Source: Candidatus Hodarchaeota archaeon
Lineage (GTDB): Archaea > Asgardarchaeota > Heimdallarchaeia > Hodarchaeales > YT1-039
Assembly: GCA_016840025.1 (NCBI GenBank)
Contig: JAEOTF010000074.1
Span: 5,351 to 69,350 of the forward strand
Reading direction: 5' to 3'
DNA length: 64,000 nt
Below the pieces are notes generated by a model. The model was not told the DNA's origin. It made no database searches and saw only the letters and a list, made by a program, of their open reading frames with translations. This document shows positions 9,287 through 18,745 of the stretch, in pieces (the first letter of the stretch is position 1; each line of letters starts with the position of its first letter). The position numbers and the translations under genes were made by a program.

Positions 9287-10192
9287 TCAAAATGGAATAT
9301 TTTTTTCTTTTAGAAGACTTTGAAGCAGTGCATCCTGCTTTTCTGACATAACCGGCCACGGTTTGCTTTCAATATTCTTTAAGACTTTTCGTATGAAAGC
9401 TTCTGTATTGTTAATTTTAGGGTACACTATTGGGGCTGCATCACGATTATAATCCACAAAAGCGGAAAAAACATATTCCCGAATATCTGTTGGAAGATTT
9501 TTGAAAGGTGTCAAAGGAAGATTAATCCAATTTAACAACTGCGCTTTTTCCATTTTCCCTTTTTTCAGTGGAACTAGATACGGTACAACGAGTTGGTGTA
9601 ACAATAAAAGATAAGATGCATAATTATTTTCTGCAGCATAATTATAGAATTCATGATACAACCGTTCTGAAGATCTAGCCATAATACATCCACTTAATTC
9701 CAAACTCTCAGATGCTTGATAGGATTCAATGATAGGCTTACCTGCAAAGTAATTTTCTTCTATAAAAAAATCCCCATAGGAAATAGCTCCCCTTAAGGGC
9801 AACCCTTTATCAAACATTAGTCTTTGTAAAAATGTACAAACGTAAAGAAAAGCTGTCCAACGTAGTCCTTTGAAATATAAGGGTTCATTAGGATCGTCGA
9901 AGTCTACGGGCAAACTAACCAAAATACTATCCGAAAACAAGAGCCACCCCAGTTCTTCTTCGATAATTTTCTTATACATCTCACCTTGGAATTGAGACGT
10001 CTTCAGGTTTTCATTAATAATAAGACCTAGATCGGGTTCAGTGACAAGCCTAACAATCTCATTCGGAACCTTCGCTAAAACGTCTACTATTAGCTCAGCG
10101 GTTTTTTGCACTTCATTGCTTAGTAAAATCTGTTGATATCCAAGAATATCAAAAAAAGCAATCAAACCTTTCTTTGTGGTAATTTCTATCAA
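9287..10192 (-). CDS. Class III nucleotidyl cyclase-like protein
   Basis: Soluble protein of 301 residues that reads like a divergent class III adenylate/guanylate cyclase homology domain. The first metal-binding position is in AFFDILGY (D15), the second in LLFSDSI (D88), and the beta-hairpin after it carries LRGAISYGD (R134) followed by GKPIIESYQASESLE, matching the usual GxAxxxAxxLE region. These FxDxLGF/SDS/RGAI patterns also occur in PycC-type cyclases of Pycsar antiphage loci. No typical Pycsar effector (TIR, or 4TM with ligand domain) is adjacent; an orphan 7TM protein lies downstream. Base specificity cannot be told from the sequence. Confidence 0.6.
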   Translation of the reverse strand: MIEITTKKGLIAFFDILGYQQILLSNEVQKTAELIVDVLAKVPNEIVRLVTEPDLGLIINENLKTSQFQGEMYKKIIEEELGWLLFSDSILVSLPVDFDDPNEPLYFKGLRWTAFLYVCTFLQRLMFDKGLPLRGAISYGDFFIEENYFAGKPIIESYQASESLELSGCIMARSSERLYHEFYNYAAENNYASYLLLLHQLVVPYLVPLKKGKMEKAQLLNWINLPLTPFKNLPTDIREYVFSAFVDYNRDAAPIVYPKINNTEAFIRKVLKNIESKPWPVMSEKQDALLQSLLKEKNIPF

Positions 10193-10365
10193 GTTACTAC
10201 CTCATATCTCTTTTTTTTTCTTTGTTCTCATCAATATAGGTTGAAAGTAATTTTTTAAGCATTGATCTTAAATATTGGATAAAAAAGATAGGGATAGGAA
10301 AAATAATCCTAGACTCATTGGGGCAAGTCCTTATTGCTTTTGATTCGGTTCCGCTACTCTGAATC

Positions 10366-11004
10366 TTAATTTTCATTGGTCGGTTGTGATATTTTCGTCT
10401 GTATTACTTTAATTACTAGAATTATTGCACCAATCAGAATTAAAGTCCAAGAGACCATCTGAGTCGATCTCTTAATCAAAGTGAAGAAGGGCAAGAGAGA
10501 TGCTAGTATAGTAATTTCAGTTGGATACAGGATTATTAAAAGGATAACTAAAGAATTTTCGAAGAAGTCAGCAATATACGCGATTAGTGGCCATAGGTTG
10601 ATTTTCTGAATTGGACTCGTCTTGTCAAAACTCTTTTGAAAGAAAAAGGTTATGGCAGTAATGTAAAGCAGCGTATAAGTTATAGGGGTAACGAAGTCAA
10701 TTAACTCCCAAATTACATACAGTCCTCTTCCATTTCCCCCTAAATCTTCCAATAATTTATACACATAATCCGCAGAATAGCTTTTGTTTAGATCAAGGAT
10801 ATTATTAGTGGAATACATTAAGTCAACCAATTCTTTAGTTGAATACTTGTTCCTAATTTCTTCCTCTATCGTCACCATTATGAAATTGCCTATTCCCAAT
10901 AAGAGAAATGCAATTACAGCGATAGATAGCCGTGTATATTTAACAAAAAATAGATGTACTCTATTTATCAAAGTTGGTTCTAAATCAGCGGTTTCCATAT
11001 TCAT
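10366..11004 (-). CDS. Multi-pass membrane protein, coupled to radical SAM gene
   Basis: Unrecognised 212-residue protein with about five hydrophobic helices (near 28-47, 97-117, 133-158, 163-175 and 185-203). A soluble loop of about 45 residues separates helices 1 and 2. Its start overlaps the stop of the radical SAM gene at 11001-12185 by four bases (ATGA type), so the two are translationally coupled. It may be a membrane partner or the substrate site of that enzyme. No family is assigned. Confidence 0.65.
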   Translation of the reverse strand: MNMETADLEPTLINRVHLFFVKYTRLSIAVIAFLLLGIGNFIMVTIEEEIRNKYSTKELVDLMYSTNNILDLNKSYSADYVYKLLEDLGGNGRGLYVIWELIDFVTPITYTLLYITAITFFFQKSFDKTSPIQKINLWPLIAYIADFFENSLVILLIILYPTEITILASLLPFFTLIKRSTQMVSWTLILIGAIILVIKVIQTKISQPTNEN

Positions 11005-12185
11005 CCACCTTTTGTATTTCTTTCGGTTCTATAATTTTGTTTTGTCTTTATTTTTACTGTTGCTTCACTATTTATCTTACTAGAATGATAAATTTCGTTG
11101 TTTTTTATAGTCGAATTAATAGTCTTCCGATTTTTCCAGTATGTACACCCTCGCTTTGTATCCTTCATTTTATCACCATTGGTGCGAATTTCGCTTAGTA
11201 GTGATGATTGTAAAGCTTCGAACAGTGTCATCTCTTTTATGTTAACATCAGAGATCGTAGCAAAGACACATGGCTCAAGGTGCCCTTCCGAACTAATATG
11301 GACAAAGGCGCGCCCAGATAGGCAACCCCCTATTGGAGCCTCATCTGCGGGAAGATTAACGAAAATACATTGATATTTATTACGGAATGAATCAATTAGC
11401 TCATTCTTTCTCCTTTTTTGTATATTTGTAAGTCCTAAATCTTGTGTTCCTACTTTAACGGGAATATAGTCTAAATAGCCGATAAGAATACATCCTTTTA
11501 AGATTAAATCCTTTATAAATTGCTCTTCTAATATTTTTTCAAAATTTTGACTTGTGGCAGTGATATTTGTCCCAAACAAGAGGTTATGTCTCTTCATCAT
11601 TTCAAAAGCGTTCAGAACATTGTCAAATACTCCTTGACCCCTTCGATTATCTGTTTCTGATTTAGTACCTTCTAAGCTAATAATTGGGAATACATTTCTT
11701 TGCTTCTTTAATCTTTTAATAGTGACTTCATCAAGAAGTTGACCATTGGTTAATAACGGAAATATGATGTCAGGAAATTTCTGAGTAATATCCAATATTT
11801 CTGGGCGAAGTAGAGGCTCACCGCCTAAAAGTAAAATAAATGAAATGCCAATTTCCTTAGCTTCTGAGATAATGTTTTTAATTTGTTCTATACTCAATTC
11901 TTCGTCTAATTGTCGATATTGAGCGCGAGCATAGCAACCATAACATGTCAAATTACAGTGGTTTGTAATGGAAATGGCCATGAAGGTAGGAATATTAACT
12001 TCTTGCTCTTTCCATTTTTGTCTATTTCTAGCTGCTTCTTTTTGCGATTTAATCATACGATAGAGAAATAAGGCTTTAGCTGGACTTCTAAAATTTTTAA
12101 ATAAAATCTGTTTGATCTTTGCCCTAATCGTTCTGTTCAGCTCGTATGTATTATAATTCTCCTCCACTCTACTCAAAGCATCCAT
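11001..12185 (-). CDS. Radical SAM protein with SPASM-like C-terminal cysteines
   Basis: Radical SAM enzyme of 394 residues. After an 85-residue helical N-terminal region comes the cluster motif in HCNLTCYGCYAR (CxxxCxxC, about 96-103), then LLLGGEPLLRPE as the GGE motif. The C-terminal part has cysteines in GGCLSGR, EPCVF and RGCTYW, spaced as in SPASM or twitch domains that hold a second Fe-S cluster. Such enzymes modify peptides or proteins, or mature cofactors. It forms a coupled pair with the membrane gene at 10366-11004 and is divergent from the aminotransferase at 12547. The substrate is unknown. Confidence 0.88.
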   Translation of the reverse strand: MDALSRVEENYNTYELNRTIRAKIKQILFKNFRSPAKALFLYRMIKSQKEAARNRQKWKEQEVNIPTFMAISITNHCNLTCYGCYARAQYRQLDEELSIEQIKNIISEAKEIGISFILLLGGEPLLRPEILDITQKFPDIIFPLLTNGQLLDEVTIKRLKKQRNVFPIISLEGTKSETDNRRGQGVFDNVLNAFEMMKRHNLLFGTNITATSQNFEKILEEQFIKDLILKGCILIGYLDYIPVKVGTQDLGLTNIQKRRKNELIDSFRNKYQCIFVNLPADEAPIGGCLSGRAFVHISSEGHLEPCVFATISDVNIKEMTLFEALQSSLLSEIRTNGDKMKDTKRGCTYWKNRKTINSTIKNNEIYHSSKINSEATVKIKTKQNYRTERNTKGG

Positions 12186-12546
12186 AGGTCACCAATATCT
12201 TAACAGGTTTTAAAAATTATGAGCTCTGTTAACTATTTCAAATTTTTTCTATTAATATTCCCTTAGTTACAATTATTCCCTTATTAATCAGATTAAAGTT
12301 ACATTATGTTTCATTAGTATCAAAAATAGGATTTTCTAGTTATAAAATTCTTAAATTTTAAATTTTATGAAAATTATGTAATGTAACTAATCATTTGAAG
12401 CATATTATCAGGAATAATCCCCAATTTTCGGAGATGAAGTAAGTATAGCAACTATAAACCAAATAGCCTTTACTGAATTAGAAAAAGGCGTATACGCAGC
12501 ATTAGAAACATATTCCAATGTTCATAGGGGTACAGGACATAACTCT

Positions 12547-14385
12547 ATGGTCACTACTTCTCTATATGAACAAGCTAGGGATCTTATTCTTGAAAACCTG
12601 AAATTAAACAAGGATAAATTTGTGGTTATATTCTGTTCTCCATTAAGATTGAAACTCATCAAGTCACAATTAAAATCTGCAAAGCTAATTGTTTTTTCAA
12701 GTCAAGCTATTGGCCTACCATTAGGGATTCGGGCTTTGGTCGTAAAAAAAAGTGAATTAATCAGTTGTAACCCTGTTTATTCGGGTGGGGGAATGATCAA
12801 AATGGTTTACCCCAACTCGCTGATTTTAGCAGATCTTCCAGACAGATTTGAAGCGGGTACTCCCAGCATCGTCAATGCTATTACCTTAGTAAAAGCTCTT
12901 CAAGTGCTTAACCATTTTGGGAACGAAAATTTCAACAAACATCCAGAGGATAATCTATCTGTTGAAGAAATTTTGTATAAGGATGAACTTCTACCATATA
13001 CTGGAAAAAAACTATTAACTGAACTCAGGGAAACATTAATAGGACACAAAATTCGTGTTCCTACTATAACAGGGGAAAAACCCTATATTAACTTAGACAA
13101 CGGTGCAAGTACGCCTACTTTTATACCAATTTGGGATGTAATTACCAAAACATGGAAACAACCAGAGCACATACAGCGAGATATTGTTAGTGAAGTCAAA
13201 AGAATTTGTACTGACTTTTTGGATGCATCTTTAGAAGAGTTTGATGTGATTTTTACAGCGAATACAACTGAAGCAATCAATCTTGTTGCTCAAAATCTGC
13301 ATAAAGGGCTTATAAGTGATATAGATCCCGTAGTTGTCAACACATTAATTGAACATCACTCGAATGAACTACCTTGGCGAGAACTCTCAGGTGCTTCCCT
13401 AATTAGACTAATGATAGATGATAAAGGCTTTGTGAACTTGAAAGAATTGGAGAGGGTTCTACGCGATTATAACCAGAAGCACAAATATGAGAAAAAGCGA
13501 ATTGTAATAGTAGCAGTAAGTGGCGCTTCTAATGTCCTCGGGTCGTTCGATGATATTCAAGAAATAAGTAGAATAACTCATAAGTATAAAGCACTCCTTC
13601 TTGTGGATGGCGCACAATTAGTAGCTCATCGTAAAGTGTCAATGAAGGCTACAGGCATTGACTTTCTTGCATTTTCAGGGCATAAAATCTATGCCCCTTT
13701 TGGTTCGGGGGCGTTAATCGTCAGAAAGGAACTCTTAAACTTTAGTCCTGCTGAATTGACTGAGATAAAGTCATCTGGGGAGGAAAATCTGACAGGTATA
13801 GCTGCAATGGGAAAAGCGATCACGATCCTAGAAAGGGTAGGTATGGACGTGATCGAAGCTCAGGAAAGACTATTAACCCGTAATATCCTGCACGGTCTTA
13901 ATAAAATGCCAAACATAAAGATATTTGGGATAAAAAATCCTGAATCCTCGAGATTCAATAGGAAAGGTGGAACTATTGTCTTTAATTTAAAAAATGTTCC
14001 TCATAATCTTGTTGCGAAAGAATTGGCAGAATATGGAGGAATTGGTGTCCGGAACGGGTGTTTTTGTGCAAATATGTTAGTTAAACACCTTCTTCGGATT
14101 AACCCTATCAGAGTTTTCGCTGCGAAGCTTGGTTTAATGCAAATCCCCACGTTTACAAGCAAAGTTCTTCCAGGACTTGTAAGAGTAAGTATAGGAATTG
14201 AAAATGACGAAAAAGAGGTAAGGTACTTTGTACAGATTCTGGAGTGCATCACTCGAAAATCCAGATCTCATCTAAATAAATTCATTGGATCAATAGATAA
14301 TGGAACCTTTTTCCTTCCTCCTTCAGAGACAGCACAACAGATTAATGATTTTGTAGATGGTAGAGTTAAGAAAGTTTTTTCATAG
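12547..14385 (+). CDS. Class V aminotransferase/cysteine desulfurase-like PLP enzyme, N terminus extends upstream
   Basis: Large fold-type I PLP enzyme of the NifS/SufS/class V aminotransferase family. The PLP lysine lies in LAFSGHKIYAPFG (about 375-387), with the Asp/Gln site in LLVDGAQLVAHR just before and ASNVLG further upstream. The C-terminal Cys in VRNGCFCAN sits where cysteine desulfurases carry their active Cys. The coordinates use the first ATG, but coding clearly continues upstream to 12418: the in-frame codons give LEKGVYAALETYSNVHRGTG, a typical start for this family. No ATG, GTG or TTG exists there, so the true start is non-canonical (ATT/ATA) or lost to an indel. Its pathway is unknown. 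Confidence 0.88.
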   Translation: MVTTSLYEQARDLILENLKLNKDKFVVIFCSPLRLKLIKSQLKSAKLIVFSSQAIGLPLGIRALVVKKSELISCNPVYSGGGMIKMVYPNSLILADLPDRFEAGTPSIVNAITLVKALQVLNHFGNENFNKHPEDNLSVEEILYKDELLPYTGKKLLTELRETLIGHKIRVPTITGEKPYINLDNGASTPTFIPIWDVITKTWKQPEHIQRDIVSEVKRICTDFLDASLEEFDVIFTANTTEAINLVAQNLHKGLISDIDPVVVNTLIEHHSNELPWRELSGASLIRLMIDDKGFVNLKELERVLRDYNQKHKYEKKRIVIVAVSGASNVLGSFDDIQEISRITHKYKALLLVDGAQLVAHRKVSMKATGIDFLAFSGHKIYAPFGSGALIVRKELLNFSPAELTEIKSSGEENLTGIAAMGKAITILERVGMDVIEAQERLLTRNILHGLNKMPNIKIFGIKNPESSRFNRKGGTIVFNLKNVPHNLVAKELAEYGGIGVRNGCFCANMLVKHLLRINPIRVFAAKLGLMQIPTFTSKVLPGLVRVSIGIENDEKEVRYFVQILECITRKSRSHLNKFIGSIDNGTFFLPPSETAQQINDFVDGRVKKVFS

Positions 14386-14536
14386 TTAATTAAGAAACCT
14401 AAAGAAAATATGAAAATCATCATCAAATATAACCTAAAAGAAATGAGAAATTGAAGAACTCCAGAATAAATTAAGAAATAAATTATTATGGTAGATATTT
14501 GGAAGAGAGTGATCAGAAAAAAGTATGGACTTCAAG

Positions 14537-15811
14537 CTAACTCCTTCTTCTGTGATATAGTACATTAAACAAAAACGCATAGATTGCGGTTAGTAGGATT
14601 ATACTCATTGCTAATCCAAACCTCTTAGGAAATTCCAGGACAACTACTGGATCATCACTTTTTGCATATTTTAAGTCAAAATTCCCACCATCATAGTAAC
14701 CGATGTGGGCATATCCATAATTGTCCAGTGCTAGAGAAGAATATAATCCAACATTCCCTTCACTATCCACAACCTCGGTATACCAACCACTTGCATTTTC
14801 ATAAGCATATTTTAAATCACCAGCAGTGCTATTATAATGGCTAATGTGAGCATAATCATTAGAATCTAATGATAACGACGCGCCTATTCCGACATTTCCA
14901 TCCTCTTCTATAATTGATGGAGAATACCATCCTCCACTGCCCTGTTTAACGTAATTTAAATTACCATTAGTAGTATCATAGTAAGCGATACGAGCGTAAT
15001 CGTTAGACGCTAAAGCAAGTGAAGTACTACTCCCCCCAACGGTTCCACTATTATCTACGATTGTGGGTATTTTCCAACCACTTGAATCTTTATAGATATA
15101 CATCAGCTTTTTATTCGTTTCATCATAATAACTGATATGAACGGTGTCATTAGCATCTACCAATAATGAAGAATACCGTCCAACCATATCTCCTCCACCA
15201 TCATCCACAGTTTCGCAATGCCAGCCATTTGCATCTTTATATGCAAATTTTAAATCATGATGACTGGGATAGAAGTCATAATAGCTGATCCGAGGATATC
15301 CAGTGCCATTTAGCGCTAATGAAGAATCCCATCCCACGTTGTAGACTCCCTCATCTACAGCTTCAGTATACCAGCCACCACTTGCATTGGTAAAAACATA
15401 CATTAAATCATCATTACTTTCATAACTTATGTGGACATAGCCATTCGCATCCACTGCCAGTGAGGGCCCGCTTCCAACGTTCCCACTATTATCTAGGACT
15501 GTAGGAGTATACCAGCCACCACTATCTTCGTGAACATACCATAAATAATAGTCATTATAGTCCATATAGCTGATGTGGGGAAAATTATTAGAATCCAACG
15601 CTAGTGAGGGTTGACCTCCCGTGAGTCCCGCACTGTCCCGAATCGAGATGGACCACGTCCCTGGCGTTCCTAAACCATAAGATAAATTTAGTAAGCTTAG
15701 AGTTAATGGAATGATTAAAAAAATAAGCATAACTCGTTTAAACATCTGCAATTGACTTACTTTTCTAGATGGTACAGAATTTTTACTCTTAAAAATCATT
15801 TTAATAACCAC
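14537..15811 (-). CDS. Surface protein with seven beta-propeller-like repeats
   Basis: 424 residues: signal/anchor helix at about 25-47, seven repeats, then a C-terminal helix (about 396-417) ending YHRRRS. Each repeat of about 47 residues has the consensus SLALDSNxYxHISYYD, a short strand with LKYAY, and SGWYTExVD. I count seven copies, which would suit one seven-bladed propeller. Several sequons suggest glycosylation. The tail resembles an archaeosortase/anchor signal. It probably faces outward; ligand and partners are unknown. Repeats are recognisable at DNA level with a period near 140 bases. Confidence 0.8.
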   Translation of the reverse strand: MVIKMIFKSKNSVPSRKVSQLQMFKRVMLIFLIIPLTLSLLNLSYGLGTPGTWSISIRDSAGLTGGQPSLALDSNNFPHISYMDYNDYYLWYVHEDSGGWYTPTVLDNSGNVGSGPSLAVDANGYVHISYESNDDLMYVFTNASGGWYTEAVDEGVYNVGWDSSLALNGTGYPRISYYDFYPSHHDLKFAYKDANGWHCETVDDGGGDMVGRYSSLLVDANDTVHISYYDETNKKLMYIYKDSSGWKIPTIVDNSGTVGGSSTSLALASNDYARIAYYDTTNGNLNYVKQGSGGWYSPSIIEEDGNVGIGASLSLDSNDYAHISHYNSTAGDLKYAYENASGWYTEVVDSEGNVGLYSSLALDNYGYAHIGYYDGGNFDLKYAKSDDPVVVLEFPKRFGLAMSIILLTAIYAFLFNVLYHRRRS

Positions 15812-16029
15812 TTTTTTACATTCAGATTTAATGTAAATATCTAAATCGTGATTCTTCTTACGATTTCCAGTAAAATTAAATTATTATTAGAATTTCTGTT
15901 GACAACTTTTGTTCGAATCCAGACTATCAGGTATTGGACATTGTTTATCATTCTGGTAGCACTTTAAGCCTTGTATTAATTCGAAGTAACAAGATTTATT
16001 AGAGGTGGAATCAACTATTAATCCTAACG

Positions 16030-16497
16030 ATGACTGAAAAATCGCTAGATGAATCACAACAAACATTTCTACAATCATTTAATGAAATTAATGCAGTTCT
16101 AAGAGCAATTGCCCAACCTAAACGGTTTAAGATCCTCATCCTTTTGTTAACTAATCCTCATACCTTTCATGAATTACTTGATAAGGTAAAGCTAAGAAAA
16201 ACAGCCCTTGCTAATCATTTAACCTATTTACAAAACAAATCATTAGTTGAAAAAATTCAACACGGCACTTATAAAATTACACAAGATGGACAAACTTATC
16301 TAAGGGCAATTGAAGCTGCTTATAACGTTTCTGAGGCACGGAAGCAGAAAATCAAAGAATCACAACTAAAATACCAACTTTCGAAAACTTTTATTGAAAG
16401 AAAGAAAGATAAGAAACAACTTGAATCAGAACAACAGTATAGTCTATCAAAAACATTTTTAGAAAGAAAAAGAACTGGTAAGGAAGGAGAAGAATAA
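16030..16497 (+). CDS. ArsR-like winged-helix regulator with duplicated C-terminal motif
   Basis: 155-residue DNA-binding protein. The winged helix spans about 20-95 (AIAQPKRFKILILLL, then the recognition helix KTALANHLTYLQNKSLVEK and a short wing). The charged C-terminal tail contains the motif YxLSKTFxERK twice (about 115-126 and 138-149), a clear internal duplication that may mediate dimer or partner contact. No metal-binding cysteines are present, so it is not a classical metal sensor. The target is unknown. Confidence 0.75.
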   Translation: MTEKSLDESQQTFLQSFNEINAVLRAIAQPKRFKILILLLTNPHTFHELLDKVKLRKTALANHLTYLQNKSLVEKIQHGTYKITQDGQTYLRAIEAAYNVSEARKQKIKESQLKYQLSKTFIERKKDKKQLESEQQYSLSKTFLERKRTGKEGEE

Positions 16498-16675
16498 AAC
16501 ACATTCCGTGTTGAATGAATCACCTATTTAATAACTAATGCACTATATTTAATGTCCTTTTTTCTCATTATATCTTAATTCTCTTTAGCTAAGATTATTT
16601 TAAATTTAAGAGACATAATTGTAAATATCGACATTCCTATTTTCACTGAATATTATTCATTATAAGACGAAATAT

Positions 16676-16684
16676 TTTTATATG
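16676..16684 (+). promoter_or_regulatory. Box A promoter for the TrmO-like gene
   Basis: TTTTTATAT preceded by CGAAATA as possible BRE, about 47-55 bases upstream of the ATG at 16731. A Shine-Dalgarno AGGAGA (16722-16727) follows close to the start codon. Confidence 0.45.
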
Positions 16685-16730
16685 CTAGAGGTTGAATTTC
16701 AATTATATTCAACAATGAACTAGGAGACCC

Positions 16731-17207
16731 ATGAAATTGAGCAACCCAGATGAATTATTTACCATTTATCCTATTGGACATATTAAACGAATGAATGATG
16801 AAGTTTATATTAAACTCTTACAGAAATTCATTCCTGCTGTCAAACAATTAGAACACTTTAGTCATGTTCAGATACTCTGGTGGGCGAATGGACATGATAA
16901 AGAAGAAAGTCGTAATACCCTGCAAATGACTCCCCCCTACGGCAAAAATCCTCCAGTAACAGGAGTGTTTGCATCTCGAGCTGAATATCGTCCTAATCCC
17001 ATTGCATTGACTACTGCAAAGATTTTGGCTGTGAATTATGAAAAAGGACTTGTTAAAGTAGCTAATATTGATGCATTTGATGATACTCCTGTTCTGGACT
17101 TAAAAGCGTATTTTCCTGTGTGTGATCGTGTCAAGGAAGCAAAAATACCCGATTGGATTACAGGGTGGCCAGATTGGTTACCCGAAGAAGGCTTAGGATT
17201 AGAATAA
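16731..17207 (+). CDS. TrmO/TsaA-family (UPF0066) SAM-dependent methyltransferase
   Basis: 158-residue single-domain protein with the UPF0066 signatures: IYPIGHIKR at the start, GVFASRAEYRPNPIALTTAKI (about 83-103) and VLDLKAYFPVCD (about 123-134). E. coli TrmO of this family methylates N6 of t6A37 in tRNA, using SAM bound in an all-beta fold. Archaeal members are short single-domain forms like this one, and their substrate is less certain. An AGGAGA ribosome site sits just ahead of the ATG. It is transcribed alone. Confidence 0.88.
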   Translation: MKLSNPDELFTIYPIGHIKRMNDEVYIKLLQKFIPAVKQLEHFSHVQILWWANGHDKEESRNTLQMTPPYGKNPPVTGVFASRAEYRPNPIALTTAKILAVNYEKGLVKVANIDAFDDTPVLDLKAYFPVCDRVKEAKIPDWITGWPDWLPEEGLGLE

Positions 17208-17417
17208 TAATTATAGAAGAAATAATCAATCTTCTACATTCCATTCACAATAAGGCTACGCTTGTCTAACGTTTTCCCTTCTTTCTTTGACCTGCATAAG
17301 ATATTTTTAGGTTGTATCCCTCTAAAACAATAAGAATTATATTAAAGCTTTTCAATAATATATGGAATTAGTCATACAAAGACTGTTCTAAAGCACTAAA
17401 TACTCAAGAGGATCGTC

Positions 17418-17960
17418 ATGGTAGGAAAAGATATTGTTAAACCCAAACAAATAGAGATCATTGAAGATCAGCTTCCTCTCAAGCTCATTGGATGCGTTTT
17501 TTACGGTGATCCCTTTCATTCTGCCGAGGGATGGTCAGTGGAGAACGAAATTGGCTTGGTCTGGAATCGATTTCTTGCCCTCTACAAGAAAAATAAGAAA
17601 ATGATACTAGAGCACCAAATTAATCCTAATACCTCCTACGAGGTTCATATTGAACCTGAAGAATACAAGGAAACTAAAAAATTTTACGTTTTTGTGGGTG
17701 TGGAAGTTAAAGGGCTTGAGATAATTCCACTTGAAATGTATCTTAAGATTCTTCCAGTGACAATGTATGCAAAATTCACCTTTCAAGGAAAGCAGATGTT
17801 TAAGGGGGCCAACTATATCTATCAAGAATGGCTGCCCCAATCAAACTATCGAGAGGCTTTTCCCTTTTTAATCCAAGCTTATGATGAGAGCCGCTTTAAG
17901 GGGTTAGATAATAAGGATTCAGAGCTAGATTTCTATATACCCATAACTCATAAGGCATGA
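17418..17960 (+). CDS. GyrI-like/effector-binding domain protein
   Basis: 180-residue protein made of a GyrI-like small-molecule-binding domain. It opens with IEIIEDQLPLKLIGCVFYGDPF, then NEIGLVWNRFLALY, a central FYVFVGVEV strand and the closing ELDFYIPI strand, in the order expected for AraC-effector/GyrI-like folds. There is no DNA-binding part, so it may be a stand-alone ligand sensor or hydrolase of the family. An upstream GAGGATCGTC precedes the ATG. The ligand is unknown. Confidence 0.78.
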   Translation: MVGKDIVKPKQIEIIEDQLPLKLIGCVFYGDPFHSAEGWSVENEIGLVWNRFLALYKKNKKMILEHQINPNTSYEVHIEPEEYKETKKFYVFVGVEVKGLEIIPLEMYLKILPVTMYAKFTFQGKQMFKGANYIYQEWLPQSNYREAFPFLIQAYDESRFKGLDNKDSELDFYIPITHKA

Positions 17961-18002
17961 ATATGCTTGCAGCGTTATATGAGAGTCATTTGTAGGTATT
18001 AA

Positions 18003-18488
18003 TTATCTACGTTTCGGAAGAGTGCGTAATTCCATTTCACGAATGCTAGACGAAACGTTTGATACAGTAACTTTGTTCATTTTATCATTTTGTTTTATTG
18101 TATTTACTACATCCATGCCTGTCGTTACTTTTCCAAAAACGGTGTGTTTTTCATCAAGATGTTTACAATTCGCTGGATTTAAGACAATGAAAAATTGACT
18201 TCCGCCTGTATCACGTCCAGCGTGAGCCATTGAGAGCGCGCCAAGAACATGGTTCTGTTTTGGTCCCTCAGTCTCGCAAGGAATCGCATAGCCAGGACCT
18301 CCTGTACCAGTTCCATTTGGACATCCTCCTTGGACAACGAAGTCAGGCACCACTCTGTGGAAGGTTAATCCGTCATAAAAGTCCTTTTCTATGAGCGTTA
18401 CAAAGTTTTTTACGGTATTTGGTGCTGCTTCATCAAACAATTCAAACTCAATTCTACCTTTATTAGTTTCCATAACTCCAATTGTCAT
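18003..18488 (-). CDS. Cyclophilin-type peptidyl-prolyl cis-trans isomerase
   Basis: 161-residue cytosolic cyclophilin (no signal peptide). Family motifs are intact: [15 protein letters not shown] with the catalytic Arg (about 44-58), GSQFFI (about 96-101) and [12 protein letters not shown] (about 110-121). It accelerates proline isomerisation during protein folding. Most archaeal cyclophilins look like this short bacterial-type form. It is transcribed alone. Confidence 0.95.
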   Translation of the reverse strand: MTIGVMETNKGRIEFELFDEAAPNTVKNFVTLIEKDFYDGLTFHRVVPDFVVQGGCPNGTGTGGPGYAIPCETEGPKQNHVLGALSMAHAGRDTGGSQFFIVLNPANCKHLDEKHTVFGKVTTGMDVVNTIKQNDKMNKVTVSNVSSSIREMELRTLPKRR

Positions 18489-18745
18489 AAAACTATTCTC
18501 CGAATCTTAATAGGCATTTTTTGCTCATTTCATGCTAAATAGAAAAATCTTGGAATGTTCTTGCTGAAATTGGCTTAAACGTTTTGATAGTGGATAGAAG
18601 GAATTGTTAAGCTTTTAAGATAATCTCCTTTCTAGCCTCCCTTTTATGGATTACTTGTGGGTGTTTGCTACTACCTTGTTCAAGTAGGGATTTTTATAGA
18701 AAAAAAAATATTAGAAGGGGGATTTCTCGTCTAAAATCACTAATT

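Noticed and set aside
9287..12185. Pycsar locus with the membrane protein at 10366-11004 as effector
   Set aside because: That membrane gene is translationally coupled to the radical SAM gene and is separated from the cyclase-like gene by 173 bases, so the association is not supported.
15911..15920. GTTCGAATCC, a possible tRNA T-loop
   Set aside because: Flanking bases do not pair into a T stem, and no acceptor or anticodon arm is found around it.
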